Positions 36,010 through 43,328 of a stretch of DNA of 64,000 nucleotides are shown here, piece by piece. Origin of the DNA: Sphaerisporangium krabiense (GTDB taxonomy: Bacteria; Actinomycetota; Actinomycetes; Streptosporangiales; Streptosporangiaceae); contig NZ_JACHBR010000001.1 of NCBI RefSeq assembly GCF_014200435.1, positions 744,001 through 808,000 on the forward strand, written 5' to 3'. The notes beneath the pieces are model-generated. The model did no database searches. It saw nothing but the letters and a program-made list of their open reading frames with translations, and was not told the DNA's origin. The number at the start of each line of letters is the position of its first letter. Position 1 is the stretch's first letter. A program made the position numbers and the translations under genes.

Positions 36010-36505
36010 GGCCCACCTCCTTCCGCAGCCTGGCGAGCCCCCGGAACGTGCGGGACTTGACGGAGCCGAGCGGCCAGCCGAGCACCTCGGCGGTCTCGGC
36101 CTCGGACAACTGCAGGAGATACCTGCAGACCACCGCCTGTCGTTCCCGCTCGGGCAGCGCCCGCACGGCCTCCAGCAGCCGGGCGCGCCGGTCGCCCGCG
36201 ATGGCGACGCCCTCGGGGTCGTCGGGCGCCCGGGTCTCCGGCTCGACGCCGATCTTGAGCACCAGGTCGTTCCTGCGCCCGCGCGAGCGGGTGAGGTCGT
36301 GGGTCAGGTTGGCGACGATCCTGAGCAGCCACGGCTTGAACGCGGCATCGCTCCGGAAGCCGGACAAATACCGAAATGCTCTGACGAAGGCCTCCTGGAC
36401 CACGTCCTCGGCCTCGTCACCCGCGCCGAGCAGCGCGGCCGTACGGTGGGCCACCGCACTGTAGCGGGTGACCAGCACCTCGTAGGCGGCGAGGTCCCCG
36501 GCCAA
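35996..36505 (-). CDS. ECF RNA polymerase sigma factor
   Basis: A 169-residue ECF sigma factor with region 2 (GDEAEDVVQEAFVRAFRYL, about residues 28-46; FKPWLLRIVANL, about 56-67) and region 4 (LSEAETAEVLGWPLGSVKS, about 133-151). No ATG or GTG exists in the conserved upstream frame. TTG at 36505 is the first usable codon, and its GAGGCG is 12 bases away, so the true start may differ by a few codons. The gene overlaps its membrane partner by 14 bases. Confidence 0.85.
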   Translation of the reverse strand: MAGDLAAYEVLVTRYSAVAHRTAALLGAGDEAEDVVQEAFVRAFRYLSGFRSDAAFKPWLLRIVANLTHDLTRSRGRRNDLVLKIGVEPETRAPDDPEGVAIAGDRRARLLEAVRALPERERQAVVCRYLLQLSEAETAEVLGWPLGSVKSRTFRGLARLRKEVGHELS

Positions 36506-36741
36506 GGACCGGGTTATCGCCTCGTCGTCGTCCGTCGGGAGCTCCTCGGAGTGCGCCTTTGCCGCAGAAAGGTAGTTTCCCGGGCCGCCGCTCGCAAAGG
36601 AACCGCCGGACCCGTTTCCCGCGCCACTACAGGGGAACTCGGACTTCTCGCGTGAGGGGACCGCTAGACTCGGTGCCCATCCGTGACCGTGGCATCCGAC
36701 CGGGGCCGCGGTCTTCGAGTGAACGAGGCTGGGCGGGACGC

Positions 36742-37473
36742 ATGTCTGGGTATGACCGCGTGGTGCAACCGGCGGCCGGCGACGAGGCTCTGGAGAACCA
36801 CCTCGGCGGCGACGAGGCCAAGAACTACCGGCGGTACGAGTTCGACATGGTGGCCCCGCACGTCGGCAGGTCGATGCTGGAGATCGGCTCGGGTCTCGGC
36901 CACTTCGCCGAGCAGTTCCTGCCGCGCCTCGACCGCCTGGTGGTGAGCGACTTCGACCCCTACTGCGTCGAGCAGCTCGCCAAGCGGTTCGACGGCCGCG
37001 ACGACATCGAGGTGCTGCAGTTCGGCCTGCCCACCGAGATCCCGCTGGCCAAGCCGGTCGACACGGTCGTCATGATGAACGTCCTCGAACACATCGAGGA
37101 GGACGTCGAGGCGCTGCGCTCCCTGGCCAAGGTGACCGCGCCGGGCGGCCGCATCATCATCTGGGTGCCCGGCTACATGCAGCTCTACGGCGACTTCGAC
37201 CGCAAGGTCGGCCACGTCACCCGCTACACCCCCGCCACGCTGGGCCGCACGGTCCGGGCGGCCGGGCTGAAGCCCGCGGTGCTCAAGCCGATCAACTTCC
37301 TGGGCGGCATCGCCTGGTGGGCGGCCGTCCGCCGCGGCGGCGTCGGCTACCCCGACCCCCGCCTGGTCAAGATCTACGACCGCACGGTGGTGCCGACCAC
37401 CCGCTTCATCGAGCGCTTCATCCGCCCGCCCTTCGGCCAGACCGTCTTCTGCGTGGCCCGCGTCCCGCACTGA
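36742..37473 (+). CDS. Class I SAM-dependent methyltransferase
   Basis: A 243-residue methyltransferase with motif I MLEIGSGLGHFAEQF (about residues 47-61), an acidic residue after the second strand (VVSDFDPY), MMNVLEHIEEDVEAL as motif II and APGGRIIIWVPG as motif III. The C-terminal LKPINFLGGIAWW and KIYDRTVVPTTRFIE suggest membrane proximity or a lipid/glycan substrate, as in methyltransferases near polysaccharide genes; this is inference. ATG 36742 is chosen from where conservation begins. A TAGACT -10-like element lies at 36665-36670. Confidence 0.8.
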   Translation: MSGYDRVVQPAAGDEALENHLGGDEAKNYRRYEFDMVAPHVGRSMLEIGSGLGHFAEQFLPRLDRLVVSDFDPYCVEQLAKRFDGRDDIEVLQFGLPTEIPLAKPVDTVVMMNVLEHIEEDVEALRSLAKVTAPGGRIIIWVPGYMQLYGDFDRKVGHVTRYTPATLGRTVRAAGLKPAVLKPINFLGGIAWWAAVRRGGVGYPDPRLVKIYDRTVVPTTRFIERFIRPPFGQTVFCVARVPH

Positions 37474-37656
37474 CCGCCGTCTCTCGGCGATATCACAGGG
37501 TTTCCTCCCCGTTCTCCTAGCGGCGTGCGATGAGCTGCCGCCATGCGACTCATCTCCACGGCGCTCGTCCTCGTCCGGCGGCGCCACGGCCTGACCTCGG
37601 CCTGGGCGACGAGCCCGGATACTTGAGTCCGGAAGAACGGTGCGAAGTGGGCAGGC

Positions 37657-38370
37657 ATGAGCGACCAGCAGAACAAGCCGCGCGTCCTCGTCGTCGACGA
37701 CGAGCGCAACATCCGTGACCTCGTGGGCGTCGCCCTGCGCTTCCACGGGTTCGAGGTGGTCAGCGCCTCGCGAGGGTACGAGGCGCTGGAGCTGGCGCTC
37801 TCGGGGGCGCCCGACCTCATCGTGCTGGACGTCATGCTGCCCGATCTGGACGGGTTCGAGCTGTGCCGCCGGCTGCGCGCCCACGGCGACGACGTCCCCG
37901 TCATCTTCCTGACCGCCCGCGACACCTCGGCCGACACCGTGCACGGGCTCACGCTCGGCGGCGACGACTACGTCACCAAGCCGTTCTCCGTGGAGGCCCT
38001 GGTGGCGCGGGCGCGGGCCGTGCTGAGGCGGGGCCGCCGCGCGGCGGAGGACTCCGGCGCGCCGGACCAGGAGGTGCTGGCCGTGGCCGACCTCGAACTG
38101 GACGAGGCCCGCTGGGAGGTCAGGCGCGGCGGCGTCCCGGTCGAGCTGTCCCCCACCGAGTTCCGGCTGCTGGCCTTCCTGATGCGCCACCCCGGCCAGG
38201 TGCTCACCAAGGCGCAGTTGCTGGAGCACGTGTGGGGCTTCGGCACGCAGTCACAGGTCGTGGAGACCTATATCTCCTACCTGCGCCGCAAGCTGGACCC
38301 GCTCGGCCCGCCGCTCATCCACACCCAGCGCGGTGTGGGGTACGCGCTGCGCCCCGCGCAGGAGTCGTGA
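37657..38370 (+). CDS. OmpR/PhoB-family response regulator
   Basis: A 237-residue two-component regulator. Its receiver domain (about 9-122) has the acidic pair D14-D15, phosphoacceptor D58 (LIVLDVMLPDLDG), the conserved Thr in FLTARD and Lys in VTKPF. The winged-helix DNA-binding domain (about 140-233) has VELSPTEFRLLAFLMRHPG and VVETYISYLRRKLD. It starts 58 bases before the gap to the kinase gene and is clearly its partner. The closest family looks like the mycobacterial TrcR/TcrX group, but the stimulus is unknown. Confidence 0.92.
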   Translation: MSDQQNKPRVLVVDDERNIRDLVGVALRFHGFEVVSASRGYEALELALSGAPDLIVLDVMLPDLDGFELCRRLRAHGDDVPVIFLTARDTSADTVHGLTLGGDDYVTKPFSVEALVARARAVLRRGRRAAEDSGAPDQEVLAVADLELDEARWEVRRGGVPVELSPTEFRLLAFLMRHPGQVLTKAQLLEHVWGFGTQSQVVETYISYLRRKLDPLGPPLIHTQRGVGYALRPAQES

Positions 38371-38428
38371 TGCCGTGCCCTCGGGCGAAGGCGCCCGCAC
38401 TCCCGGAACCAGGCACGATGGCATCGTG

Positions 38429-39784
38429 ATGACGCTCAGAGGACGCCTCCTCGCCGGCCTGCTCTCGGTGACCCTGGTGGGCCTGGCCGTCCTGTCGGTG
38501 GTCAGCGTCCTGGTGCTGCGCAGTCACATGATCGACCGCACGGACGCGGCGCTGGCCGCCGCCGCGCAGGCGTCGGCGGCCCGGCTCGGCAAGGCGACGG
38601 GCATCGCCCTGGTCAACGCCAGCCCCACGTACGCGATCGCCATGCTGAACACCTCCACCAACCGCGGCCGGCTGCTGTCCGGCGACGACGCCGAGGCGGC
38701 CGGGCTGCCCGCCGTCCTGGAGAAGCTGGGCGCGGCCAAGGTGACGGCGCTCGCCGACGACGGCCGGCCGTTCGCGCTCAGCGAGCGGCTGCGCGCGGCG
38801 GCGGCCCACATGCCGAGCGGCGAGCGCGTGATCGTCTTCGCGGTGCCGCTCGACGAGGTGGCCGACTCGATCCGCCAGCTCGTCGTCACCGAGCTGGTCA
38901 CCGGGGCCGTGCTCATGATCCTGCTCGTGCTGCTCGGCAGGTCGCTGATCGGCAAGGGCCTAGCTCCGCTGTCGCGCATGGCGACGACCGCCAGGCTGGT
39001 CGCCGAGGGAGGCGACCTGTCGGCCCGCATGCCCGAGGGCAGGTCCGAGGCCGGGCGCCTCGGCTCGACGATCAACGTCATGCTGACCCGCATCCAGGAC
39101 GCCTTCGCGGCCCGCTGGGCGTCGGAGGAACGCGTCCGCCGCTTCGCCGCCGACGCCTCCCACGAGTTGCGCAACCCGCTGACGACGATCTCCGGGTACG
39201 CCGAGCTGTACCGGCAGGGTGCGATCCCCGACGAGGAGGTGCCGCAGGTGATGCGCCGGATCGAGGACGAGGCGGGCCGCATGACCCGGCTGGTCTCCGA
39301 GCTGCTGGAGCTGGCCCGGCTGGACAAGGGCGCGCCGCTCAGCGTCGCGCCCGTCGATCTGACCGCGGTGGCGACGGAGGTCGCCGACGACTTCTCCGCG
39401 CTGAACCCCGAGCATCCGGTGCGGGTCGCGGCTCCGGACAAGCTGGTCGCGGTCGTGGACGAGGTGCGGATCCGTCAGGTGCTGGTCAACCTGCTGGCCA
39501 ACGTCCGCGCGCACACCCCGCCCGGGACCGAGGCGACCGTGCGGCTGGAAGCGCCGGTGGTGCTGGAGGTGAGCGACGACGGCCCTGGCATGTCCCCCGA
39601 GAACGCGGCGCGGGCCTTCGACCGGTTCCACCACGCCTCCCCCGGCGACGGCGACGGCAGCGGCCTCGGCCTGGCGATCGTCCAGGCCATCGCGAGCGCG
39701 CACGGCGGGCAGGCGACCCTGCGTTCCCTGCCCGGGCAGGGCACCGTGGTCCGCGTCGAGGTCCCCGACCTCGCGGCCCGCTGA
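38429..39784 (+). CDS. Sensor histidine kinase
   Basis: A 451-residue membrane kinase. Helix 1 (about 7-30) and helix 2 (about 150-170) enclose an extracytoplasmic sensor domain. A HAMP segment follows, then HisKA with phospho-acceptor H245 in FAADASHELRNPLTTISGY. The ATPase domain has N-box QVLVNLLANVRAH, G1 VSDDGPGMSPENA and G2 GSGLGLAIVQAIA. The ATG at 38429 directly follows an in-frame GTG (38426), so the start is within one codon. It pairs with the response regulator upstream. Confidence 0.92.
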   Translation: MTLRGRLLAGLLSVTLVGLAVLSVVSVLVLRSHMIDRTDAALAAAAQASAARLGKATGIALVNASPTYAIAMLNTSTNRGRLLSGDDAEAAGLPAVLEKLGAAKVTALADDGRPFALSERLRAAAAHMPSGERVIVFAVPLDEVADSIRQLVVTELVTGAVLMILLVLLGRSLIGKGLAPLSRMATTARLVAEGGDLSARMPEGRSEAGRLGSTINVMLTRIQDAFAARWASEERVRRFAADASHELRNPLTTISGYAELYRQGAIPDEEVPQVMRRIEDEAGRMTRLVSELLELARLDKGAPLSVAPVDLTAVATEVADDFSALNPEHPVRVAAPDKLVAVVDEVRIRQVLVNLLANVRAHTPPGTEATVRLEAPVVLEVSDDGPGMSPENAARAFDRFHHASPGDGDGSGLGLAIVQAIASAHGGQATLRSLPGQGTVVRVEVPDLAAR

Positions 39785-39850
39785 GCCGCGCGGCCGCTCC
39801 CCCGTCGTCCGGCCATCGCGCAGGAACGTTCCAGCGCCGGTGGCGCGGGG

Positions 39851-40822
39851 TCAGACGGTGATGACGAACTTGCCGCGGGCGCGGCCTTCGCGCAGGTGGC
39901 GCAGGGCCTCGGGGGCCTGGTCCAGCGGATAGGCGCGGTCGATGACGGGCCTGACCGCGCCGGACTCGATGAGGTCGGTCAGGGCCAGCAGGTCCTCCAA
40001 CGGTTCCGCCGAGAGCAGCGGGCGCAGGGTGTGGCCGACGAACGGGTTCAGGACCAGCGCGACGAGCTGCCGATGGGTGCCCCCGAGCAGGCGGCCCGAG
40101 CCTTCGCCGCCGGCGAGGACGAGCGTGCCCCGGGGCGCGAGGGCGGCGCGCATGACCCGCAGTGAGCGGATACCCGCGATGTCGATGGCGACGTCGAACC
40201 CGCGCGCCCGGGTGGCGAAGTCCTCGCGGGTGTAGTCGATGACGTCCTCCGCGCCGAGCGAGCGGACCAGGTCCGCCTTCCCGGTACTGCACACGCCGGT
40301 GACCTCGCCGCCGAACGCCTTGGCGATCTGCACCGTGTACGTCCCGACGCCTCCCCCGGCGCCGGTGATCAGCACCCGCTGCCCCGGCCGCACCCGTCCG
40401 GCGTCCCGGACGGCCTTGAGCGCGGTGCAGGCGGACGCGGGGACGGCCGCCGCCTGCTCCAGGGTGAGGCTCGGCGGTTTGGGCGCCAGCCGGTCCTCGC
40501 GGACGGCGGCGTACTCGGCGTACGACCCGTCGCTGGTGCCGAACACCTCGTCGCCGGGGGCGAACCGGGTCACGTTCCGGCCGACCTCCTCGACGACCCC
40601 GGCGATGTCGCGGCCCCGGACGGGGAACTTCGGCCTGCGCAGCCCGAACCCCGCCAGCCTCACCGGGTACGGCAGACCGGCCATGAGGTGCCACACCCCC
40701 TGGTCCACGCCCGCCGCGTGGACCCGGACGAGCACCTCGCCGTCCCCGGCCACCGGCCGCGCGACGTCCCTTAACTCAAGAGCGTCGAACGAGCCGAATC
40801 TGTCCTGCACGATCGCCTTCAT
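39851..40822 (-). CDS. MDR-family NAD(P)-dependent oxidoreductase (quinone oxidoreductase type)
   Basis: A 323-residue medium-chain dehydrogenase/reductase. It has the N-terminal GroES-like fold (MKAIVQDRFGSFDALEL, GRDIAGVVEEVGRNV) and a Rossmann domain with GAGGGVGTYTVQIAK as the cofactor loop. The catalytic and structural zinc cysteines are absent, which points to the quinone oxidoreductase-like, zinc-free branch. Its ATG overlaps the stop of the upstream XRE gene (ATGA), so it belongs to the same operon. Substrate is unknown. Confidence 0.85.
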   Translation of the reverse strand: MKAIVQDRFGSFDALELRDVARPVAGDGEVLVRVHAAGVDQGVWHLMAGLPYPVRLAGFGLRRPKFPVRGRDIAGVVEEVGRNVTRFAPGDEVFGTSDGSYAEYAAVREDRLAPKPPSLTLEQAAAVPASACTALKAVRDAGRVRPGQRVLITGAGGGVGTYTVQIAKAFGGEVTGVCSTGKADLVRSLGAEDVIDYTREDFATRARGFDVAIDIAGIRSLRVMRAALAPRGTLVLAGGEGSGRLLGGTHRQLVALVLNPFVGHTLRPLLSAEPLEDLLALTDLIESGAVRPVIDRAYPLDQAPEALRHLREGRARGKFVITV

Positions 40823-41049
40823 GGCGTCTCTCCCTGACTGTCCGGATACTGGAATACGTCGTCGAGCGGTACGTCGAACACCCGGGCGATCTGGAACGCC
40901 ACCTCCAGCGACGGCGAGTACTTGCCCTGCTCGATGGCGATGATCGTCTGCCGGGTCACGCCGATGCGGTCGGCCAGGTCGGCCTGCGTCATCTCTCCGT
41001 GCGCGAACCTGAGGGCTCTGATCGAGTTGGTGATCTTGGTCCGTTTCAC
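40819..41049 (-). CDS. Small XRE-family transcriptional regulator
   Basis: A 76-residue protein consisting almost only of a helix-turn-helix: MTQADLADRIGVTRQTIIAIEQGKYSPSLE spans about residues 20-49, recognised by the Q-[AT]-x-LA-x-x-I-G pattern and R-Q-T-I recognition helix. The GTG at 41049 overlaps the stop of the preceding membrane gene (GTGA). Such tiny regulators paired with a small membrane protein are often autoregulators; an inverted repeat overlaps the operon promoter. Confidence 0.9.
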   Translation of the reverse strand: MKRTKITNSIRALRFAHGEMTQADLADRIGVTRQTIIAIEQGKYSPSLEVAFQIARVFDVPLDDVFQYPDSQGETP

Positions 41050-41474
41050 CACGGCTGGAAGCCCCAGCGGTAGGCGGCGATCTTGGCGATCGAGCTGAGG
41101 ATCGCCGACAGGACGAACGCCAGGTACATCGCGTTGGCGATCCAGAACGTGTCCCACTCGGCCAGCGCCATGAGGATCACGGCGACGCCGCCGATGGCCA
41201 CGAACGACTGGCCGATGTGCTCGCCGAACCGGTAGATCTCGCGGTCACGGACGTCCTTCTTGCCGGCGTCCCGGGGCGAGGCGACGGCGACGGCGATGTT
41301 CAGGACGATCCCGGCCACGATGCCGCCGCCGATGGTCCACAGCATCGTCGCCGCGTACGGCACGTCGGCGAGCGGCGCGTCCCCCGCCCGGCCGAGGATG
41401 ATCACGGCGTAGATCGCGTACGCCCCGATCGCGACCAACCCCATGATCCACGCGTTCTTCTCTTCTGAGGGCAT
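41046..41474 (-). CDS. Small four-helix membrane protein (DUF2178-like) paired with XRE regulator
   Basis: A 142-residue protein with four predicted membrane helices (about 9-29, 42-64, 88-107, 112-133) and a charged cytoplasmic loop with SPRDAGKKDVRDREIYRFG. Size, topology and the immediately downstream XRE gene match the DUF2178-type membrane partner family; function unknown. The ATG is only 6 bases from a -10 element, so the mRNA is predicted to be leaderless, which explains the lack of a ribosome-binding site. Confidence 0.75.
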   Translation of the reverse strand: MPSEEKNAWIMGLVAIGAYAIYAVIILGRAGDAPLADVPYAATMLWTIGGGIVAGIVLNIAVAVASPRDAGKKDVRDREIYRFGEHIGQSFVAIGGVAVILMALAEWDTFWIANAMYLAFVLSAILSSIAKIAAYRWGFQPW

Positions 41475-41480
41475 GCGACG

Positions 41481-41509
41481 AATGTAAAGCAGACGCGACA
41501 CGATGTCTA
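41481..41509 (-). promoter_or_regulatory. Leaderless promoter of the membrane protein/XRE/MDR operon
   Basis: Minus-strand TAGACA (41504-41509) and TACATT (41481-41486) are exactly 17 bases apart, and the -10 ends 6 bases before the ATG at 41474. The -35 overlaps GACA-TCG-TGTC and an ATGTC-N10-GACAT repeat (41503-41522), possible operator half-sites for the operon's XRE protein. Confidence 0.7.
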
Positions 41510-41576
41510 GTATTTTTGACATTGCCCAGCTCAGAGCGGGTATCGCCTGCCCCGGGGCGGGCGGCGGATAAATCGG

Positions 41577-41606
41577 TTGCGGGTGATCCTGGCGGTCTCG
41601 TACCGT
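41577..41606 (+). promoter_or_regulatory. Candidate promoter for a leaderless hexapeptide and small ORF
   Basis: TTGCGG (41577-41582) and TACCGT (41601-41606) are 18 bases apart on the plus strand. The -10 ends 6 bases before an ATG, the geometry expected for a leaderless start. Confidence 0.4.
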
Positions 41607-41612
41607 CAGGGC

Positions 41613-41633
41613 ATGCGCATTTTTCCTTACTGA
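41613..41633 (+). CDS. Possible leaderless leader peptide MRIFPY
   Basis: ATG CGC ATT TTT CCT TAC TGA lies 6 bases after a -10-like TACCGT. It is framed by inverted repeats CCGTCAG (41603-41609) and CTGACGG (41630-41636), so the mini-ORF sits in a potential stem-loop. Downstream are further hairpins (41641-41662, 41721-41740) and then a good ribosome-binding site. It looks like an upstream ORF in a structured leader, but nothing proves that it is translated. Confidence 0.3.
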   Translation: MRIFPY

Positions 41634-41765
41634 CGGCCTCGATCGGTCCTCGCCGACCGATCCGCCGGCACTCGGCTCCCTGATCCCGTCCATCCAGACG
41701 CGGTAGCTGAGCGGCTTCCCGCGGCATGATCCTCTGCCGCGTCGCCATCCGTAAGGAGACCTCTT

Positions 41766-41927
41766 ATGCGTGCTCGTTCTTTGCCCATGCCGGTGTTCCA
41801 GCACGGCGCCCAGCCGGGACCTACTCCACAGCCCGGCAGGCGTCAGCCTCCGGCCCCGCGGCGCGTTCCGGTGCCGCGCGCGCCCATCAGGCGCGTGCCG
41901 CCTCGCCGCCAGCCGAAGGGACGCTGA
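41766..41927 (+). CDS. Small Arg/Pro-rich protein, 53 residues
   Basis: A short ORF with an ideal ribosome-binding site: AAGGAG at 41753-41758, 7 bases before ATG 41766. The product starts MRARSLPMPVFQHG and is rich in Arg and Pro, strongly basic, with no membrane helix or known domain. It is preceded by a structured leader with a possible hexapeptide ORF. No homologue is recognised. The strong initiation region makes expression plausible, but the sequence could also be a chance GC-rich frame. Confidence 0.4.
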   Translation: MRARSLPMPVFQHGAQPGPTPQPGRRQPPAPRRVPVPRAPIRRVPPRRQPKGR

Positions 41928-42079
41928 CCGGCCCACCCACGGGACCGCCCGATCGGACGGCGGCCCCGTGACGGCGACGCTCCGCTCCCCGCGTGCCCGC
42001 GCGAACCCCTATCGCCCGCAGGGCCGCGGGGGCGGAGCGCCGCCGCTTCCCTCCCCGGCCGCCGAGCCGGGGCACGCCG
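41928..42079. other. Spacer between small ORF and thiolase gene
   Basis: This spacer holds a GTG-initiated frame (41967-42096) without a ribosome-binding site. It also holds the hairpin CCCCGGC-CGCCGA-GCCGGGG (42053-42072), which lies just beyond the thiolase stop on the minus strand and is its likely terminator. Confidence 0.5.
42053..42072 (-). terminator. Hairpin after the thiolase gene
   Basis: A 7-bp GC stem with a 6-base loop starts 7 bases past the thiolase stop codon. No U-tract is visible. Confidence 0.5.
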
Positions 42080-43225
42080 TCAGAGGCGTTCGATGATGGT
42101 GACGTTGGCCTGGCCGCCGCCCTCGCACATCGTCTGCAGGCCGTACCTGCCGCCGGTGCGCTCCAGCTCGTGCAGCAGCTTGGTCATCAGGATCGCGCCG
42201 GTGCCGCCCAGCGGGTGGCCGAGCGCGATGGCGCCGCCGTTGGGATTGGTGCGCGCCGGGTCGGCGCCGATCTCCTTGAGCCAGGCCAGCGGGACCGGCG
42301 CGAACGCCTCGTTGATCTCGATGACGTCGATGTCGCCGATCGACAGCCCCGCCTTCTCCAGCGCCCGCCGGGTGGCCGGGATCGGCGCGGTGAGCATGTA
42401 CACCGGGTCATCGCCGACGAGGGCGAGCTGGACGATCCGGGCGCGCGGGGTGAGCCCGTGGTCGCGAACCGCCCGCTCGGAGGCGATCAGTATCGCGCCG
42501 GAGCCGTCGGAGATCTGCGAGGAGGTGGCCGCGGTGATCCGCCCGCCGTCGCGCAGCGTCTTCAGCCCGGCCATCTTCTCCAGCGTCGTGTCCGCCCGGG
42601 GGCCCTCGTCGTCCTCGACCCCGTTGACCGGCGCGATCTGGTCCTTGAAGTAGCCGTTGGCGACGGCCTTGGCGGCCCGCTGGTGGCTCTCGTACGCGTA
42701 CCGTTCCAGCTCGTCGCGCTCCAGGCCCCACTTCTCGCACATCAGCTCGGCCCCGCGGAACTGCGAGATCTCCTGCTTGCCGTACCGCTCGACCCACAGG
42801 TCGCCGAAGGGGAACGGCATCCCCTTCTCCAGCGCGGCGGTGACGCTCGACCCCATCGGCACGACGCTCATCGACTCGACGCCCGCCGCCACCACCAGGT
42901 CCTGCGTGCCCGACAGCACGCCCTGGGCCGCGAAGTGGATCGACTGCTGCGACGAGCCGCACTGCCGGTCGATCGTGACGCCCGGCACGGACTCCGGCAG
43001 GCCCGCGGAGAGCCACGCGTTGCGGGCGATGTCCATGCTCTGCGGCCCGAACTGCATGACGCAGCCCATGATCACGTCCTCGACCGCCGCGGGGTCGACG
43101 CCGGTGCGCTCCACCAGGGCCTTGAGCGTGTGCGCGGCCAGGTCGGTGGGGTGGACGGTGGACAGGCCGCCCTTCCTCTTCCCGACCGGGCTACGGACCG
43201 CCCCGACGATGTACGCCTCTGCCAC
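42080..43225 (-). CDS. Acetyl-CoA C-acyltransferase (thiolase)
   Basis: A 381-residue thiolase. The catalytic nucleophile is C89 in TIDRQCGSSQQ, H337 lies in ALGHPLGGTGA, and C367 in TMCEGGGQANV is the acid/base residue. All catalytic residues are present. It catalyses CoA-dependent cleavage or condensation of 3-oxoacyl-CoA, in fatty acid or steroid/isoprenoid degradation. The window does not reveal a pathway partner next to it, although an acyl-CoA dehydrogenase lies 10 kb away. ATG 43225 starts the conserved MAEAYIVGAVRSPVGK. Confidence 0.9.
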   Translation of the reverse strand: MAEAYIVGAVRSPVGKRKGGLSTVHPTDLAAHTLKALVERTGVDPAAVEDVIMGCVMQFGPQSMDIARNAWLSAGLPESVPGVTIDRQCGSSQQSIHFAAQGVLSGTQDLVVAAGVESMSVVPMGSSVTAALEKGMPFPFGDLWVERYGKQEISQFRGAELMCEKWGLERDELERYAYESHQRAAKAVANGYFKDQIAPVNGVEDDEGPRADTTLEKMAGLKTLRDGGRITAATSSQISDGSGAILIASERAVRDHGLTPRARIVQLALVGDDPVYMLTAPIPATRRALEKAGLSIGDIDVIEINEAFAPVPLAWLKEIGADPARTNPNGGAIALGHPLGGTGAILMTKLLHELERTGGRYGLQTMCEGGGQANVTIIERL

Positions 43226-43328
43226 GGTGCCTCCTGGGGTTCATCCCGCCTGAAACCGAGCAACATTCGGTAGCTACGAGCGTATTACAGAATAATCCTC
43301 TACGGAGCGCCGAGCCCGCTCGCGCGCC

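Noticed and set aside
41967-42096. GTG-initiated frame after the small basic ORF
   Set aside because: No ribosome-binding site, overlaps the thiolase terminator and 3' end, low-complexity product.
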